From NCBI RefSeq assembly GCF_030160655.1, contig NZ_BSOT01000006.1:1-64000 (forward strand): a stretch of 64,000 nucleotides of DNA. Direction: 5' to 3'. Positions 1 through 10,772 of the stretch are shown one piece after another (the stretch's first letter is position 1; every line of letters starts with the position of its first letter). The position numbers and the translations under genes are program-made. Under the pieces are notes generated by a model. The model was not told where the DNA came from. It was given only the letters and a program-made list of their open reading frames with translations, and made no database searches. The DNA comes from Agaribacter marinus (lineage in GTDB: Bacteria > Pseudomonadota > Gammaproteobacteria > Enterobacterales > Alteromonadaceae).

Positions 1-103
1 ACTGTGGTTGAAATAATCCGGCACCTCAAATGCGTGTACGAAAGAGTTTGGCGAAAGCGTAGCACTCCCTGATGATTGCTTCACACTTATTGGCTGTTGC
101 GCT
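1..103. repeat. Near-identical 103-bp repeat, copy 1
   Basis: Bases 1-103 match 616-718 with a single mismatch, at a distance of 615 bp, which is exactly 205 codons. Both copies lie in the same reading frame of the giant YD gene and encode the same segment (contains FVHAFEVPDYFNHS). The copy may continue beyond the window edge. Confidence 0.9.
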
Positions 104-3100
104 ACTTCTAGAGTAAATACAACTGGACTACTTTTGCTTCCATTTTCATCTACGGCTCGTAAGGTAAACGTAAATCCATCTGCACTTAACGGCAGCGCAC
201 CAATTGAACGAAGACCACCTGCATTTGCCTCCAAATACGGCGATAAACCAGAAAACTCCACACTTGCTATACTATCCCCATCATTGTCCGTAAAACGTCT
301 CAGTAAATTTTCTTTTGAAATACTGAATGTATTTCCTTCACTTACTGAAAATACTTTCGAACCAGATTTTGCAATAGGAGTACTTTTCTTAGTAATAGTA
401 AAATCAACCTCAGCAGTCGAACCTCCAGCCCCAGTACCTGTGACCGTGAACCCTACGCTTATTGCAGTTGACGGTCCAACCGCAGGCCGACTAAACCCAA
501 AGTACACAAGCCGTGGAGCACCCCCACCTGGATTCACAACACTCGCATTAAACGGCCCCAAGGGGGCACTTCTACCATCTATTGTTATATTACTTACTTC
601 AAATGAAGCGCCGTCACTGTGGTTGAAATAATCCGGCACCTCAAATGCGTGTACGAAAGAGTTTGGCGAAAGCGTAGCTCTCCCTGATGATTGCTTCACA
701 CTTATTGGCTGTTGCGCTTTAACACCAGGAAAATAAAAGGTAAAAGAAACTGGAACTGAGGGCAATCCGTCACCTTCATTATCCGTTGCGATAACTTTAA
801 CCGTGACTTCATGCGCCTCTTGATTTGTTGGGCGATACGACAGCCTGTTGCCTTCGACTATACTAATGGTGCCATCATCAGCGTCACCAAAGTCATAAAT
901 GCTATAGATTAGTTTAGAAACATCTTCGTCATCCTGAAAATAATTAAACAATGGGAAGTTACGGACTGTCTCACCTAGTAGCATACCCAACCGATAATTT
1001 TTGTCAGGTATGGGTTCAGGCGCCACATTCACATCTACACTAGCGCTAATCGTTAGAATGAATTGGTTACTTGTAGTGCCATCATTTGCTATAACTTTGA
1101 AAGTAACGTCACTACTGAAGTTTACTGGAACTACTTCCCCTTCTTTTGTCTTAATAGTTGCAATACCAGAGTCTATATTTGAGATATCCAGTTCCAACCA
1201 ATCCGGTAAGCTAGCCAATGGTTCAGCCACTACATTGAAGTTAAGTTGTTTACCTTCAGGATCTTGTATAAATTCTATTAAATTAAATTCTTTTTCATAT
1301 GTTGTTCCGGGTAATAATTCAGGAACTTCACCAAACCTTATTTCAGGATCACTAAATCTGGGCTTTAAATCATCTCGCACGGGCAAGAAAAACGGTAATA
1401 AAGTAAACAATTCCGTTTTTTCTGGTTGCTTCGCCCTAATAGCATAATGATGATCACCAACTTGAGCCTCTTGAGCATGGATATGCAACACATTGTCGCC
1501 GTCACCATCGGTATCCAATATTAACTGCAACCAATGGCCGCCAAAGGTCGCCGGATTTGAACTCAAGTTATCATCTACAACCACATATTCATTGCCTTGT
1601 TTTAGCAACAACTCGTACTCAAGATCATCTATTTGTTCATCAATAAAAATGTCTTTTAGTTTACCAATTTCGTAATTGTATTCTTCACCGGTCGTCGCTG
1701 GTGTATAAGACAAGCCCTGAAAATCTGGATTGATACTAGGCGCCTTGTCGGCGTCTATTGTCCCTGAATAACCATTGAAGACTTCAACACTTCTGCGGTT
1801 ACCCATTGCATCGTAGGTATATCTTAGTGCAGAACGTATTTTTTCTTGTGTTTGATCATTGACATTAATGTCTGTCACCAACACTTGGGTGGCTCGCCCG
1901 TGAGCGTCGTATGTAGTATCTGTGCGCTCAATTAGCGTTTGCTGCAAGCTATTGACGGTTTTTCTGGTTTCGCTGACTAATTGGCCTGCAATGTCATATT
2001 CAAAATCACTTCGGCTTGTGGTGGATGAATCTTCTACCGACTTTAATAGCCCGTTGTCATAATATTCATAGTCAACTGTTTGGTTCTTTACTCCAGCCAG
2101 TTTAAAATTAATCGTGCGTTCTTCTAATAAGCCGTTTTCATGGGTAAAGATATATTCGTTATCGCTTAAGTCACTCTTTTGTATCTGCTGACCAAAATAG
2201 TTGTAGGTATTTTCTATCTGATTAAGCTTGCCAGATGTTGCGGCGTTTATGCGAAGTCTGTCATAACTTTCAACCGTTTGTTGGCCTTGCCTGTTGTACG
2301 CGTAACTCATAACGACGTTTTCAGGACTATGCGTTTTTGTCACATTTCCGCGAATGTCATTTTCATAATGATATTGGTGATCTAAGGCATTGGTAAACTG
2401 CGTTTTATACCCCAACTCATTAAATATAAAGCTATTCAAGCGCTGGTAGGTCAATGCACTTCCATCTTCTGGCGCACGAATGTCTCCTGTTTCAATGACT
2501 CTGCCAAGCTTATCGACCTTTGTGGTAGAGATATACCCGATAGCATCCCGAGTGGCGATATGCTCACCAAACACGTTGTACCCTAAATGTGTAGAATGTC
2601 CAACCTCGTCTTTAGTTTGCGTTAAATTCCCACGCGCATCATATTTATTTACGCGCAGTCCGTTGTTGGCATCTTTGCGAGCAATTAACTGATTGTAAAT
2701 ATCGTAGTAATTATTAAACTCTGGTGCTTTCACTTCAGAACTACCATCGTCATCGGCCACTACTACTAAATGGCGGGTTTCATTAGTTATCTGATTGTTA
2801 TGGTTGTACGAATAAGTCGTTGTGTAACCGTTAGCATTAGTAACTTGAACAACGTTCCCCCAACGGTCATATTGTTGCCTTACTACCGGCGTAACCCTTG
2901 CCGAAAGACCATCACCTGCACGTTTAGCAACGAACGACGCTAAAAATTGTTTTTCGACTCTACCAAGCTTATCAAGTACATTTAATGTATCCCCCCTACC
3001 AGCATGAGATGAACGCACAACATTGCCGCGTAAATCATATAAATAGGTTTTTGTTGCGCCATCACCCTCGTTAGTAGACTCCAAGCGCCCAGCATTGTCA

Positions 3101-6100
3101 TATTTAAAATAGACCTGCGGCGCAGCATTGCTTTCACCGTTGAACTGAGGATCGCCTTGGTTGGTGATTTCACCAAAGCTATTGTATTTTGATACGAGTT
3201 TTGTTTGTACTGTATGCTTGTCATTGGCTAAATGAGACAATGTTGTTTCTTTTACTTGTCCTAGCGCATCGTACATATAGGCAGTTACAGCATGTTCATT
3301 TGTCGCTGGCGCTGGGGCATATTGCCAATTTGGAATTGTTTCATGAATATCTATTGTTGAGCTTGTATGTGTTAATCCGGTGCTTAGGGAGGCCACTTCA
3401 ATGCCGTGCTCGTCTGCAACTTCAACGGTGATGACTAAATAGCTACCATCCGGAATCGAATGTCCTGCTAAAGCACCTTGTAAGACACCAGAACTTGAAT
3501 CGAAAGTAACCGTTGCAGGCAATGTAAACTGTGTTCGTAAGGTATAGTCATGCTCTCCTTGATAATCTGTGTATAACGTTGCTTTAAGATCATAGTCGTA
3601 GGTAGTACTGGGGTTCACAAATTGACGCGCTTGCTCAATAATGTTCCCTTGATAATCATACTTAAAGGTAGTTGATGCGCCTTCTGCGTCGATTTGCTTA
3701 AGCACTTGATTGCGTGCGTTAAATAGCTGAGTAGTCACACGCACGTCAGTATCATTTTCAGACAACAATGTATGAGCATTACCTGCGCCTTGTAGCGTGC
3801 GGATTGTATTACCATGCACATCATATTGGTAAGAGGTAATCAGTGAGGTAGTACCTTGATGTAAATCGTTCCGCAACGCTTTTACGTCAGTAACAACACT
3901 TGCCGCTTGCTGCGTTGTGCGCGCCAAACGACCGATGGAATCATACGCATTTACGCTAACCCGCCCGTTATTATCGACACTTACAATGTTGCCTGCATTA
4001 TCGTATTCTGTCACCACTTCGCTGTCGGTAGTTAGTTTTGTCGCCGTATTAACGTTAATATCTTCAGCGTCAGTGGAAAGTGCGTGATAACGTAAGTTAG
4101 TTTGGATGTCTTTTACTTTGCGCCCTAACGTATCGTACTCATAAGCCCATACTCTGTCGTTCTCAGCAAATGAGTCAGGAAAAGCGCTACTTTCGATGAC
4201 TTTGCCCGCTAAATCAGAGTTAACGACCGGCCCGGCATCTTCAAGCATATTCGTAACTTGCCCAAAGGCATTGTAAGCGTATTGCGTAACGTAATTCTCG
4301 GAGTCAACCATGTATATTTGATTGCCGAGTTCATCATAAAAATAGCGTGTATCAGCAAAGCTTGAACTGTTAATTTTTTCACGTTGCAGCGTCACTTCAC
4401 CAAACACATTATATATATAAATCGTTTCTGGACGGGCGCTACCTTGGGTCACTGCCCCTTGTGCATTTACTTCACCATAAGTCACAAGAGGCTGCTTAAC
4501 GCCTACCACTTGTCCCAAAGTATTGTATTCAGTATTTACCGTACGAGATTTGGACTCAGTTGAGTCCAGCGATGACAGCCATGTTTCAATTTGCTCAATT
4601 GAAATTTCTGCATCCTTATTGCGCAGCGTCATAGTCAGCTGTTTTTCATAACGAGTAAGGGAAGTCTGGTTTCCTTGAGCGTCGTACTCATAAGCGGTTA
4701 CATAACCTTCAGCATCAACATCAAAGGCCACTCGGCCACCCGCATCGTATACCTTATAGCTATTAATAGTGCTTAAAGTCTTAGGCGAGTCCGATGAGTC
4801 AGTCACTATGATTTGGTTAATATAGGCTTGACCAAGGGCGTTGTAACGAGTATGTGAGGTAACATTGGGTGCTTCGCTATCTACCGCCAATGTTGGCTCA
4901 CTTACGCTGATTTGCCGGCCTAGCTCATCGTATGTAAATGTGGTTGTTTGTGCCTGTTGAATTGACGCATTGCTAAGTGCAGCTATATGTCCACTATCAA
5001 GCTCCTTGCCATTTGCCACAACTAAAGACGATGATGCGGCGCCAACCCCTACGCGTACCACGCCCATAGTGCGTGAAGTAACATTACCTAAATCGTCATA
5101 GCTAATTGCTGTCACTTGACGAGCTTCAGGGTATGCAGTCAGCGTATTGCCGTTTTGTACCTGCACATCTTTGATAACGGGGGTAAACTCAAATGAGAGA
5201 CGCCCAGCATCGTCGTAAGCATAGTGCCAAACATCGTTGTTGCCATTGGTATATCGTATTTTTTGACCGGCATTGTTGTATTCCCAGTGTTCAACAATGT
5301 TGTCTGCACTACCCGCAAGCAACTGAGTAACCGTTTCTACTCGTCCTGCCGCATCATAAGTCGTCTCAGTAGTTCTGTCCTTAGTACTGGCATTTGTAAA
5401 AACACGATTGGATAGCTGACTAAAACTGAACTCTGTCGCGCCCGTCTGAACTGGCGTCGCATATGCTGTAGTTTTAAATACACGACCTGCCGCGTCATAT
5501 TCGGTGCGCGTGACCGCACCTTCACTGTCAACAGTAAAACTTAAACGGCCGGCACTATCGTAAACAAAATGAGACACGCGATCATTTGGATCATTTTTGT
5601 TTACCTTTGGAATACCATCTACATCTAAATGGTATAAAGCAGCAAGGTCACCTCTGGAATAATTAGTGTCATACGCAATAGTGTTAGCCATTGCTCTGGT
5701 TTGAATTAGCTGTCCGGTTGCATCATATCGATTCTGTTTTACTTGTGCCTGCCCATTTGCCAAGCGCTGTAAACTGTATACTACCCGACCATTGTCGTCA
5801 TAAACGGATGCAGTCTGCATGTCTTTGCTATTGTTTGCAAAAGGCAATAAACCCGCTATGCCATTCGACGATACTTCGCCCTTCGCAATGCGCTGCTTGT
5901 CTGCATTGGATATAGTACTGGGGTTTGCATATTTTACCTGAGCAGTAACAAGTCCGCGGCGGTCATATGAATTCACAGTCACGGCGCCGACAGGATCAAT
6001 ACTTGCAATCAGTCGATTGTTTGCGTCGTATATGTAGTGTTGCTGAGCACCTATTGTTGCATTAGCGTCCGCAATTCTAGAGGCCATAGCTTCGGGGCGA

Positions 6101-9100
6101 ATAGGGCTTACATCATCAAAATCAGAAGAGCTAAATGTCTGCTTGTATACCGTTTCGCTAGTTTTATTGCCGTTAACATCGTAGGTAGATTTGCTCAGTG
6201 TACCGGCATTATTTAGAGTGTAGATTAACTGCCCAGCAGCGTCGTAAACAAAACGGGTTTTATGACCCTCTGGATTAATGCTGGTAATCACATTTCCCAC
6301 GTTGTCATAAAAATATTGGTGTGTACCGTCTATCCCGCTAGTACTCATGCGCTCTAAACGGTTATTGGCGCTATAAACATATGTGGTAGACACCGCGGCA
6401 TCACTGCCATAGCCTTCTACACGCGTAACATTATTGCCGTCTTTGTCGTACTCTAAGTGTGTATGACTTGTAAGTTCACTTAAAGAACCATCGTTTTCTA
6501 AGCGACCTGTTTGCGTGTCTGTCAGCTCACCAAAGCCGTTGAAGATTAATAGAGTACCAGTGCCGTCTCCGCTATCTATCCATTGAGTGCGGTTTTGTCC
6601 ATTATATTTATACGATTGCGTATGTGCAGCGTTACCACCACTTACACCGGATTTCACTTCAACAGTACGACCTAATATATCGTAGGTAGTGATATTCGAC
6701 ACCGCACCGAATTGACTCTGATACGTTAATGTAACTTCAGTACCTCTGGTTACCTTGTCGTTGTATTGGTAAACAGTGTCATTATTATTTGCATCTGTTT
6801 GACTAATTACGCGCCCGAAAGCATCGTATTGCGTCGTAGTGGTCGCATTTGCTGCTGCACCTTGCGTCGCGGGGTTATTGTCAAAGTCGACCGTAGCACT
6901 AGTACGCAAACCTCGATTATCATATGTAAATTTGTCTGTTCGTACATTGTCGCTAGACAAGCGCGTGTGGGTGTATGCTAGTTGCCCAAACCGGTTATAG
7001 TCGTTGTCTACATGCTGGCCATTACTAATATCACCGCTACGTTTACTGGTATGCAATACATCAAGGTTACCTCGTTTTGTGTAGGTAAAGTCTGTTTGAA
7101 TATCATCATCCGTATGTATCGACTCAATAATAGACTGCAGGCTTGATTCCAAATCACCGCCAAGCAAATTGGGTAAGGCGGAAAGGGGAAGACGCTTGGT
7201 ATAAACGATTGTTTGCTTTAATTCACCAAAGTTATTATAAATATTTTCGGTAACTTCGCCGTCATCAGTAATTGTCGCCGTTAGTTGCTCACGATCGTCA
7301 TAAAAATAATAGGTGGAATGCCCTTCTGCATCTGTTGTTGATGTAACTCTCCCTTTACTATCAATAGCACTCCTTGTACCGTTTCCAACATTATTTGATA
7401 TTGCCGTCTCTAGCGCAGCGTTAGAGATATCATCCTCAAGAAATGAAGTGAAAGCTGACGAGGAAGACACTCTTCCATTCAATACCCCTACTTCTCTATC
7501 AAGTAAATCCTTTTTAAACCAATTGGTTCTAATTTCATCCGACACCCCTGGATTTCTAGTCACGCCAATAAGATAAGCTTGGTCGTTATAGATGTAAGAC
7601 GTCACTAGGCCTTGTGGCTGCTGTGTTTCAGTAGCGACTTGACCTCGAGCATTGTAAGTATAGATGCTTATCTGATCTTCATCATTTGATGTTGGTAAAG
7701 TTAGGAGACCGCCCGAGTAATTCCGTTTAAGTTCTGCATACACTCTTGAGCTTTGTACTTGCCCATCAGGGTAGTACTCGATGGCAGTAAGTTGGCCTTC
7801 TGGCGTTATGCTTGCTGCAATTTGGCCTAAACTATTATAAATGGTGTAACTACTGCGGTCAGCGCCAATGGCAAGTTTACTGTCTGTATTTAGCGCTGGT
7901 TTAAGGTCACTCCAAGCACCATTGATTTGCAGAGTAATATTAAAGGCAAGTCCTGTATAGGCCGTTGACTGACTAGCATAACTCGTCGATTTAATTTGGC
8001 GGCCGCCATTATCATAAAAATACTCTGTGGCATATCCTTCAGCATCAACCGTAGCCAGCATCAGGCCATCATCAGTGTAAAATGTGCGCTGAATCCGAGT
8101 ATTGCTATTTACGACCATCGTTGGCAAAGAAGTTTGCGTAATATCCACTGTCACATCATACGCAATCGCATGGGTACGTCTGCCAGCTGAGTCATAACGG
8201 AACTCGGTAACACTGCCTTCAGCATCGATTTGAAATGTTTGGCGACCAGCGTCATCATATATATACCGAATGCTTCTATCGGCAGAGGCATCACGACCAG
8301 CCTCAGAAATCATGTTTTCGACGTCAATTAAAGCTAAGGGTTTGTCGTCGTTATTAACTGCAAAGTCATCTTCTGCATTTAACCAAGCACCCGTAATAAC
8401 AATGTCTTTTGCATAAGTTGTCGCAAAAGTGAGTTGATTCGTATCTGAGTATTCATAGGCAGTCACAACGCCTGCACGGTCGATAGAAAAAGCCCTACGC
8501 CCGGCGTCATCGTATATTGTATAACTTTTTGCACCATTACTATGTTGCGTTGCGATTTGGCGTCCTTGGGCATCAAAATAGAAACGTTGTTCAGCAAAAC
8601 TCGCTAGGTCATTTGCAATCCCCGTCTGCGTCGATGATAAACGCCCCGCGGCATCAAAGGTATTAGTGGTAACCAAACCATTATGCTGTGTAGTCGATAT
8701 CCGCATAGCGCTGTCTTCATAGTTATGCGTGATTAATTCAACACGAGATTCGACGTTTGGCGAGCCGTTGGTTGAACCTTGAGTAACTATAACGGTATCG
8801 TACTCGGCCAATACACGATTCAGACCGTCATACGCATAAGCTTTTTGACGCAGTTCAGGTGAGGTTTCAGATAGTAAACGTCCCATCATGTCGTAATGAT
8901 AATATGTGGTTTGCGCCATAGAAGGGTTACCTTCACCGCTTGGCGTCACTTCTTCATATTCTGTCTTAGTGGCTATTTGCCCTCTGAAATCATAAGTATA
9001 ATCGACAGTACTCACATCATATTTTCCAAAAGTACTGAGTGATGCACGCCAAGTAGTTAAATCATCTAACGACGGTTCGCTACCAGCAACCAGAGCTGCA

Positions 9101-10530
9101 CTATATGCATCGCGGTGATAGCTAAACTCTTGCTCAAGCTGCCCTAAATCATTGTAGTCAAACTGCGTAACTCTGTTTTCAGGAGAAATGGTAAAACGTA
9201 AATTGCTGTCGTTATCGTAAATATAAAAGGTCGAAATGATACTATCGGGTTCACCGATTTGTTGTAAATGCAAGGACTCCTCAATAAGTTGGTTTTTACT
9301 ATTGTAGCGTCTTTCTACTGTATCGCCTTCCGCATTGACTTGAGAAATTTGATTGCCATTTTCATAGGCAAATGTAATGAGTTGACCTGCTCCGCGACTA
9401 ACAGTCTCAATGTCTCCGTCTGCAGTATAGGTATATGATGTCGTTATTTCTTGCGAATCAATCATTGATGTCATGCTGCGCAAGCGCATGTCACCATCGC
9501 TAGAAAACGTCGTGGTGCGACCTGCAACAGTTACATCAGTATCTAGTCCGCCAAACGCATTTGCCTCATAATAGTAATTTGTAGTGCCTGATTCGCCATC
9601 AATAATTTGGGAAATTTTACCGGCATGGGCATGTCCATTCTCGTAATAATGGAAGGTTAAACCGGTACCATCACTCTGCGCCAATGATGCAATACGTTGT
9701 GAAGTACTATCTTTGTATGTATATGTAGTTGCGAATACTTTTTTGTCATCAATATTGTTGTCATCTGGGGTTAAATCTATGCTAACTGCTTCAAGACGAC
9801 CATGTTCATCATACTTGTAGTATTGGCGGCGAATTTCCTGGGTATCACCATCGCTATCTACGGTGCCAAAGCGAATTGCTGTTATACGTGCGTTACCTGT
9901 AGAATTGCTATCGTATTCTAATACTGCTGTTTCTTGTGTGACGGTACCTGCGTTATTAACAACATCAGATACTATCCTTACAAGCTTCGTACCTTCATAC
10001 TCGTAGCGGTGACCATGCCCTTGCCTGTCTAGAGCCGCTACTTGTTTACCCGTATTGTCATAATGTAAACGAACTAAACTACTGCCTTCTTCGAACATCC
10101 ATCCGTTATTTTCGTAGGTCAATTTGTCGTGTGCGCCTGCGCCATCGCTGCTCGAGTATGTAATAACACCGCCAACATTGCTTTGTCGTACAAAGTGTTG
10201 TTCTGCTCCATCGGCAGTTATTCTTTTAACGCTCACTGACCCAGCGCTTCCATTAATGCGACTTAAAAACCCTAAACGCCAATGGTCATCACCGTTTGCA
10301 TCATCAATACTGCCAATACTGTTGTAAGTTCGCAGACCCGCTACATCCACACCAAGATTTGCAATACCGTTGTCTTGACCTTGAATGACCAAACTACCTG
10401 TAGCCGCGTTAACAAATACACGCTCATTCCCTTGACCTAAACCAGCTTGTCCATAGGCGCCTTCACGTCCAATTAATGACAATGAAGAATTAAATAAACC
10501 TGCACCTTCGCTTGCTACAACAGCTACCAT
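1..10530 (-). CDS. Giant YD-repeat (Rhs-type) protein with C-terminal cadherin-like domains, 3' end outside the window
   Basis: This is one open frame of 3,510 codons without a stop, running off the left edge. The ATG at 10530 follows an AAGGAATG ribosome site. The N-terminus (begins MVAVVASEGAGLFNSS) has no obvious signal peptide and resembles the conserved head of very large marine YD proteins. From about residue 130 to 2950 the protein is built of YD repeats (for example YDAAGRVFK, YDDAGRLSF, YDSIGRLAR), known from Rhs and teneurin-like proteins to form a large beta-shell. Residues about 2325-2410 interrupt this with an Ig-like stretch. From about residue 3030 onward the repeats give way to cadherin/Ig-like domains, including a repeated unit of 205 residues. 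Family knowledge suggests a secreted adhesin or polymorphic toxin; the C-terminal end that would decide this is missing. No immunity or secretion gene is visible nearby. Confidence 0.85.
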   Translation of the reverse strand, partial: MVAVVASEGAGLFNSSLSLIGREGAYGQAGLGQGNERVFVNAATGSLVIQGQDNGIANLGVDVAGLRTYNSIGSIDDANGDDHWRLGFLSRINGSAGSVSVKRITADGAEQHFVRQSNVGGVITYSSSDGAGAHDKLTYENNGWMFEEGSSLVRLHYDNTGKQVAALDRQGHGHRYEYEGTKLVRIVSDVVNNAGTVTQETAVLEYDSNSTGNARITAIRFGTVDSDGDTQEIRRQYYKYDEHGRLEAVSIDLTPDDNNIDDKKVFATTYTYKDSTSQRIASLAQSDGTGLTFHYYENGHAHAGKISQIIDGESGTTNYYYEANAFGGLDTDVTVAGRTTTFSSDGDMRLRSMTSMIDSQEITTSYTYTADGDIETVSRGAGQLITFAYENGNQISQVNAEGDTVERRYNSKNQLIEESLHLQQIGEPDSIISTFYIYDNDSNLRFTISPENRVTQFDYNDLGQLEQEFSYHRDAYSAALVAGSEPSLDDLTTWRASLSTFGKYDVSTVDYTYDFRGQIATKTEYEEVTPSGEGNPSMAQTTYYHYDMMGRLLSETSPELRQKAYAYDGLNRVLAEYDTVIVTQGSTNGSPNVESRVELITHNYEDSAMRISTTQHNGLVTTNTFDAAGRLSSTQTGIANDLASFAEQRFYFDAQGRQIATQHSNGAKSYTIYDDAGRRAFSIDRAGVVTAYEYSDTNQLTFATTYAKDIVITGAWLNAEDDFAVNNDDKPLALIDVENMISEAGRDASADRSIRYIYDDAGRQTFQIDAEGSVTEFRYDSAGRRTHAIAYDVTVDITQTSLPTMVVNSNTRIQRTFYTDDGLMLATVDAEGYATEYFYDNGGRQIKSTSYASQSTAYTGLAFNITLQINGAWSDLKPALNTDSKLAIGADRSSYTIYNSLGQIAASITPEGQLTAIEYYPDGQVQSSRVYAELKRNYSGGLLTLPTSNDEDQISIYTYNARGQVATETQQPQGLVTSYIYNDQAYLIGVTRNPGVSDEIRTNWFKKDLLDREVGVLNGRVSSSSAFTSFLEDDISNAALETAISNNVGNGTRSAIDSKGRVTSTTDAEGHSTYYFYDDREQLTATITDDGEVTENIYNNFGELKQTIVYTKRLPLSALPNLLGGDLESSLQSIIESIHTDDDIQTDFTYTKRGNLDVLHTSKRSGDISNGQHVDNDYNRFGQLAYTHTRLSSDNVRTDKFTYDNRGLRTSATVDFDNNPATQGAAANATTTTQYDAFGRVISQTDANNNDTVYQYNDKVTRGTEVTLTYQSQFGAVSNITTYDILGRTVEVKSGVSGGNAAHTQSYKYNGQNRTQWIDSGDGTGTLLIFNGFGELTDTQTGRLENDGSLSELTSHTHLEYDKDGNNVTRVEGYGSDAAVSTTYVYSANNRLERMSTSGIDGTHQYFYDNVGNVITSINPEGHKTRFVYDAAGQLIYTLNNAGTLSKSTYDVNGNKTSETVYKQTFSSSDFDDVSPIRPEAMASRIADANATIGAQQHYIYDANNRLIASIDPVGAVTVNSYDRRGLVTAQVKYANPSTISNADKQRIAKGEVSSNGIAGLLPFANNSKDMQTASVYDDNGRVVYSLQRLANGQAQVKQNRYDATGQLIQTRAMANTIAYDTNYSRGDLAALYHLDVDGIPKVNKNDPNDRVSHFVYDSAGRLSFTVDSEGAVTRTEYDAAGRVFKTTAYATPVQTGATEFSFSQLSNRVFTNASTKDRTTETTYDAAGRVETVTQLLAGSADNIVEHWEYNNAGQKIRYTNGNNDVWHYAYDDAGRLSFEFTPVIKDVQVQNGNTLTAYPEARQVTAISYDDLGNVTSRTMGVVRVGVGAASSSLVVANGKELDSGHIAALSNASIQQAQTTTFTYDELGRQISVSEPTLAVDSEAPNVTSHTRYNALGQAYINQIIVTDSSDSPKTLSTINSYKVYDAGGRVAFDVDAEGYVTAYEYDAQGNQTSLTRYEKQLTMTLRNKDAEISIEQIETWLSSLDSTESKSRTVNTEYNTLGQVVGVKQPLVTYGEVNAQGAVTQGSARPETIYIYNVFGEVTLQREKINSSSFADTRYFYDELGNQIYMVDSENYVTQYAYNAFGQVTNMLEDAGPVVNSDLAGKVIESSAFPDSFAENDRVWAYEYDTLGRKVKDIQTNLRYHALSTDAEDINVNTATKLTTDSEVVTEYDNAGNIVSVDNNGRVSVNAYDSIGRLARTTQQAASVVTDVKALRNDLHQGTTSLITSYQYDVHGNTIRTLQGAGNAHTLLSENDTDVRVTTQLFNARNQVLKQIDAEGASTTFKYDYQGNIIEQARQFVNPSTTYDYDLKATLYTDYQGEHDYTLRTQFTLPATVTFDSSSGVLQGALAGHSIPDGSYLVITVEVADEHGIEVASLSTGLTHTSSTIDIHETIPNWQYAPAPATNEHAVTAYMYDALGQVKETTLSHLANDKHTVQTKLVSKYNSFGEITNQGDPQFNGESNAAPQVYFKYDNAGRLESTNEGDGATKTYLYDLRGNVVRSSHAGRGDTLNVLDKLGRVEKQFLASFVAKRAGDGLSARVTPVVRQQYDRWGNVVQVTNANGYTTTYSYNHNNQITNETRHLVVVADDDGSSEVKAPEFNNYYDIYNQLIARKDANNGLRVNKYDARGNLTQTKDEVGHSTHLGYNVFGEHIATRDAIGYISTTKVDKLGRVIETGDIRAPEDGSALTYQRLNSFIFNELGYKTQFTNALDHQYHYENDIRGNVTKTHSPENVVMSYAYNRQGQQTVESYDRLRINAATSGKLNQIENTYNYFGQQIQKSDLSDNEYIFTHENGLLEERTINFKLAGVKNQTVDYEYYDNGLLKSVEDSSTTSRSDFEYDIAGQLVSETRKTVNSLQQTLIERTDTTYDAHGRATQVLVTDINVNDQTQEKIRSALRYTYDAMGNRRSVEVFNGYSGTIDADKAPSINPDFQGLSYTPATTGEEYNYEIGKLKDIFIDEQIDDLEYELLLKQGNEYVVVDDNLSSNPATFGGHWLQLILDTDGDGDNVLHIHAQEAQVGDHHYAIRAKQPEKTELFTLLPFFLPVRDDLKPRFSDPEIRFGEVPELLPGTTYEKEFNLIEFIQDPEGKQLNFNVVAEPLASLPDWLELDISNIDSGIATIKTKEGEVVPVNFSSDVTFKVIANDGTTSNQFILTISASVDVNVAPEPIPDKNYRLGMLLGETVRNFPLFNYFQDDEDVSKLIYSIYDFGDADDGTISIVEGNRLSYRPTNQEAHEVTVKVIATDNEGDGLPSVPVSFTFYFPGVKAQQPISVKQSSGRATLSPNSFVHAFEVPDYFNHSDGASFEVSNITIDGRSAPLGPFNASVVNPGGGAPRLVYFGFSRPAVGPSTAISVGFTVTGTGAGGSTAEVDFTITKKSTPIAKSGSKVFSVSEGNTFSISKENLLRRFTDNDGDSIASVEFSGLSPYLEANAGGLRSIGALPLSADGFTFTLRAVDENGSKSSPVVFTLEVAQQPISVKQSSGSATLSPNSFVHAFEVPDYFNHS
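616..718. repeat. Near-identical 103-bp repeat, copy 2
   Basis: This is the second copy of the segment at 1-103. The sequence just to the right of both copies diverges at once (acttctag against ttaacacc), so the repeat has a sharp right boundary. Near identity at DNA level suggests recent duplication or ongoing gene conversion between tandem cadherin-like domains. Confidence 0.9.
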
Positions 10531-10772
10531 TTTTACATTCCTTTTATCACAACAATTTCGCACACCTCACGACAAGGTGTTTAGTAGCTATTCCACGAAA
10601 TGAGAATTTTTTTTAGCTTTTTTTTATTATTTTTTTGTTAAATTGAAAATATTCAATAATTTCAATATATTGAAAGAGGATTATTATTCAGTGACGTGAA
10701 AGTAATGTGTGGATTTCAGTAAATTAAATGACGTAATTGCTAGAAACGAGAGAATTGAAACATTTTAAATCA
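10531..10772. other. AT-rich intergenic region with two palindromes upstream of the giant YD gene
   Basis: The leader of the giant YD gene contains two AT-rich palindromes: ATTGAAAATATTCAAT at 10642-10657 and the perfect 16-mer TTTCAATATATTGAAA at 10660-10675. They could be operator sites or simply low-complexity DNA. No terminator for trkH and no convincing promoter were recognised. Confidence 0.5.

Noticed and set aside
134-10327. Many short plus-strand and off-frame minus-strand open frames over 1-10.5 kb
   Set aside because: They are shadows of the single giant minus-strand frame, whose YD motifs continue through all of them.
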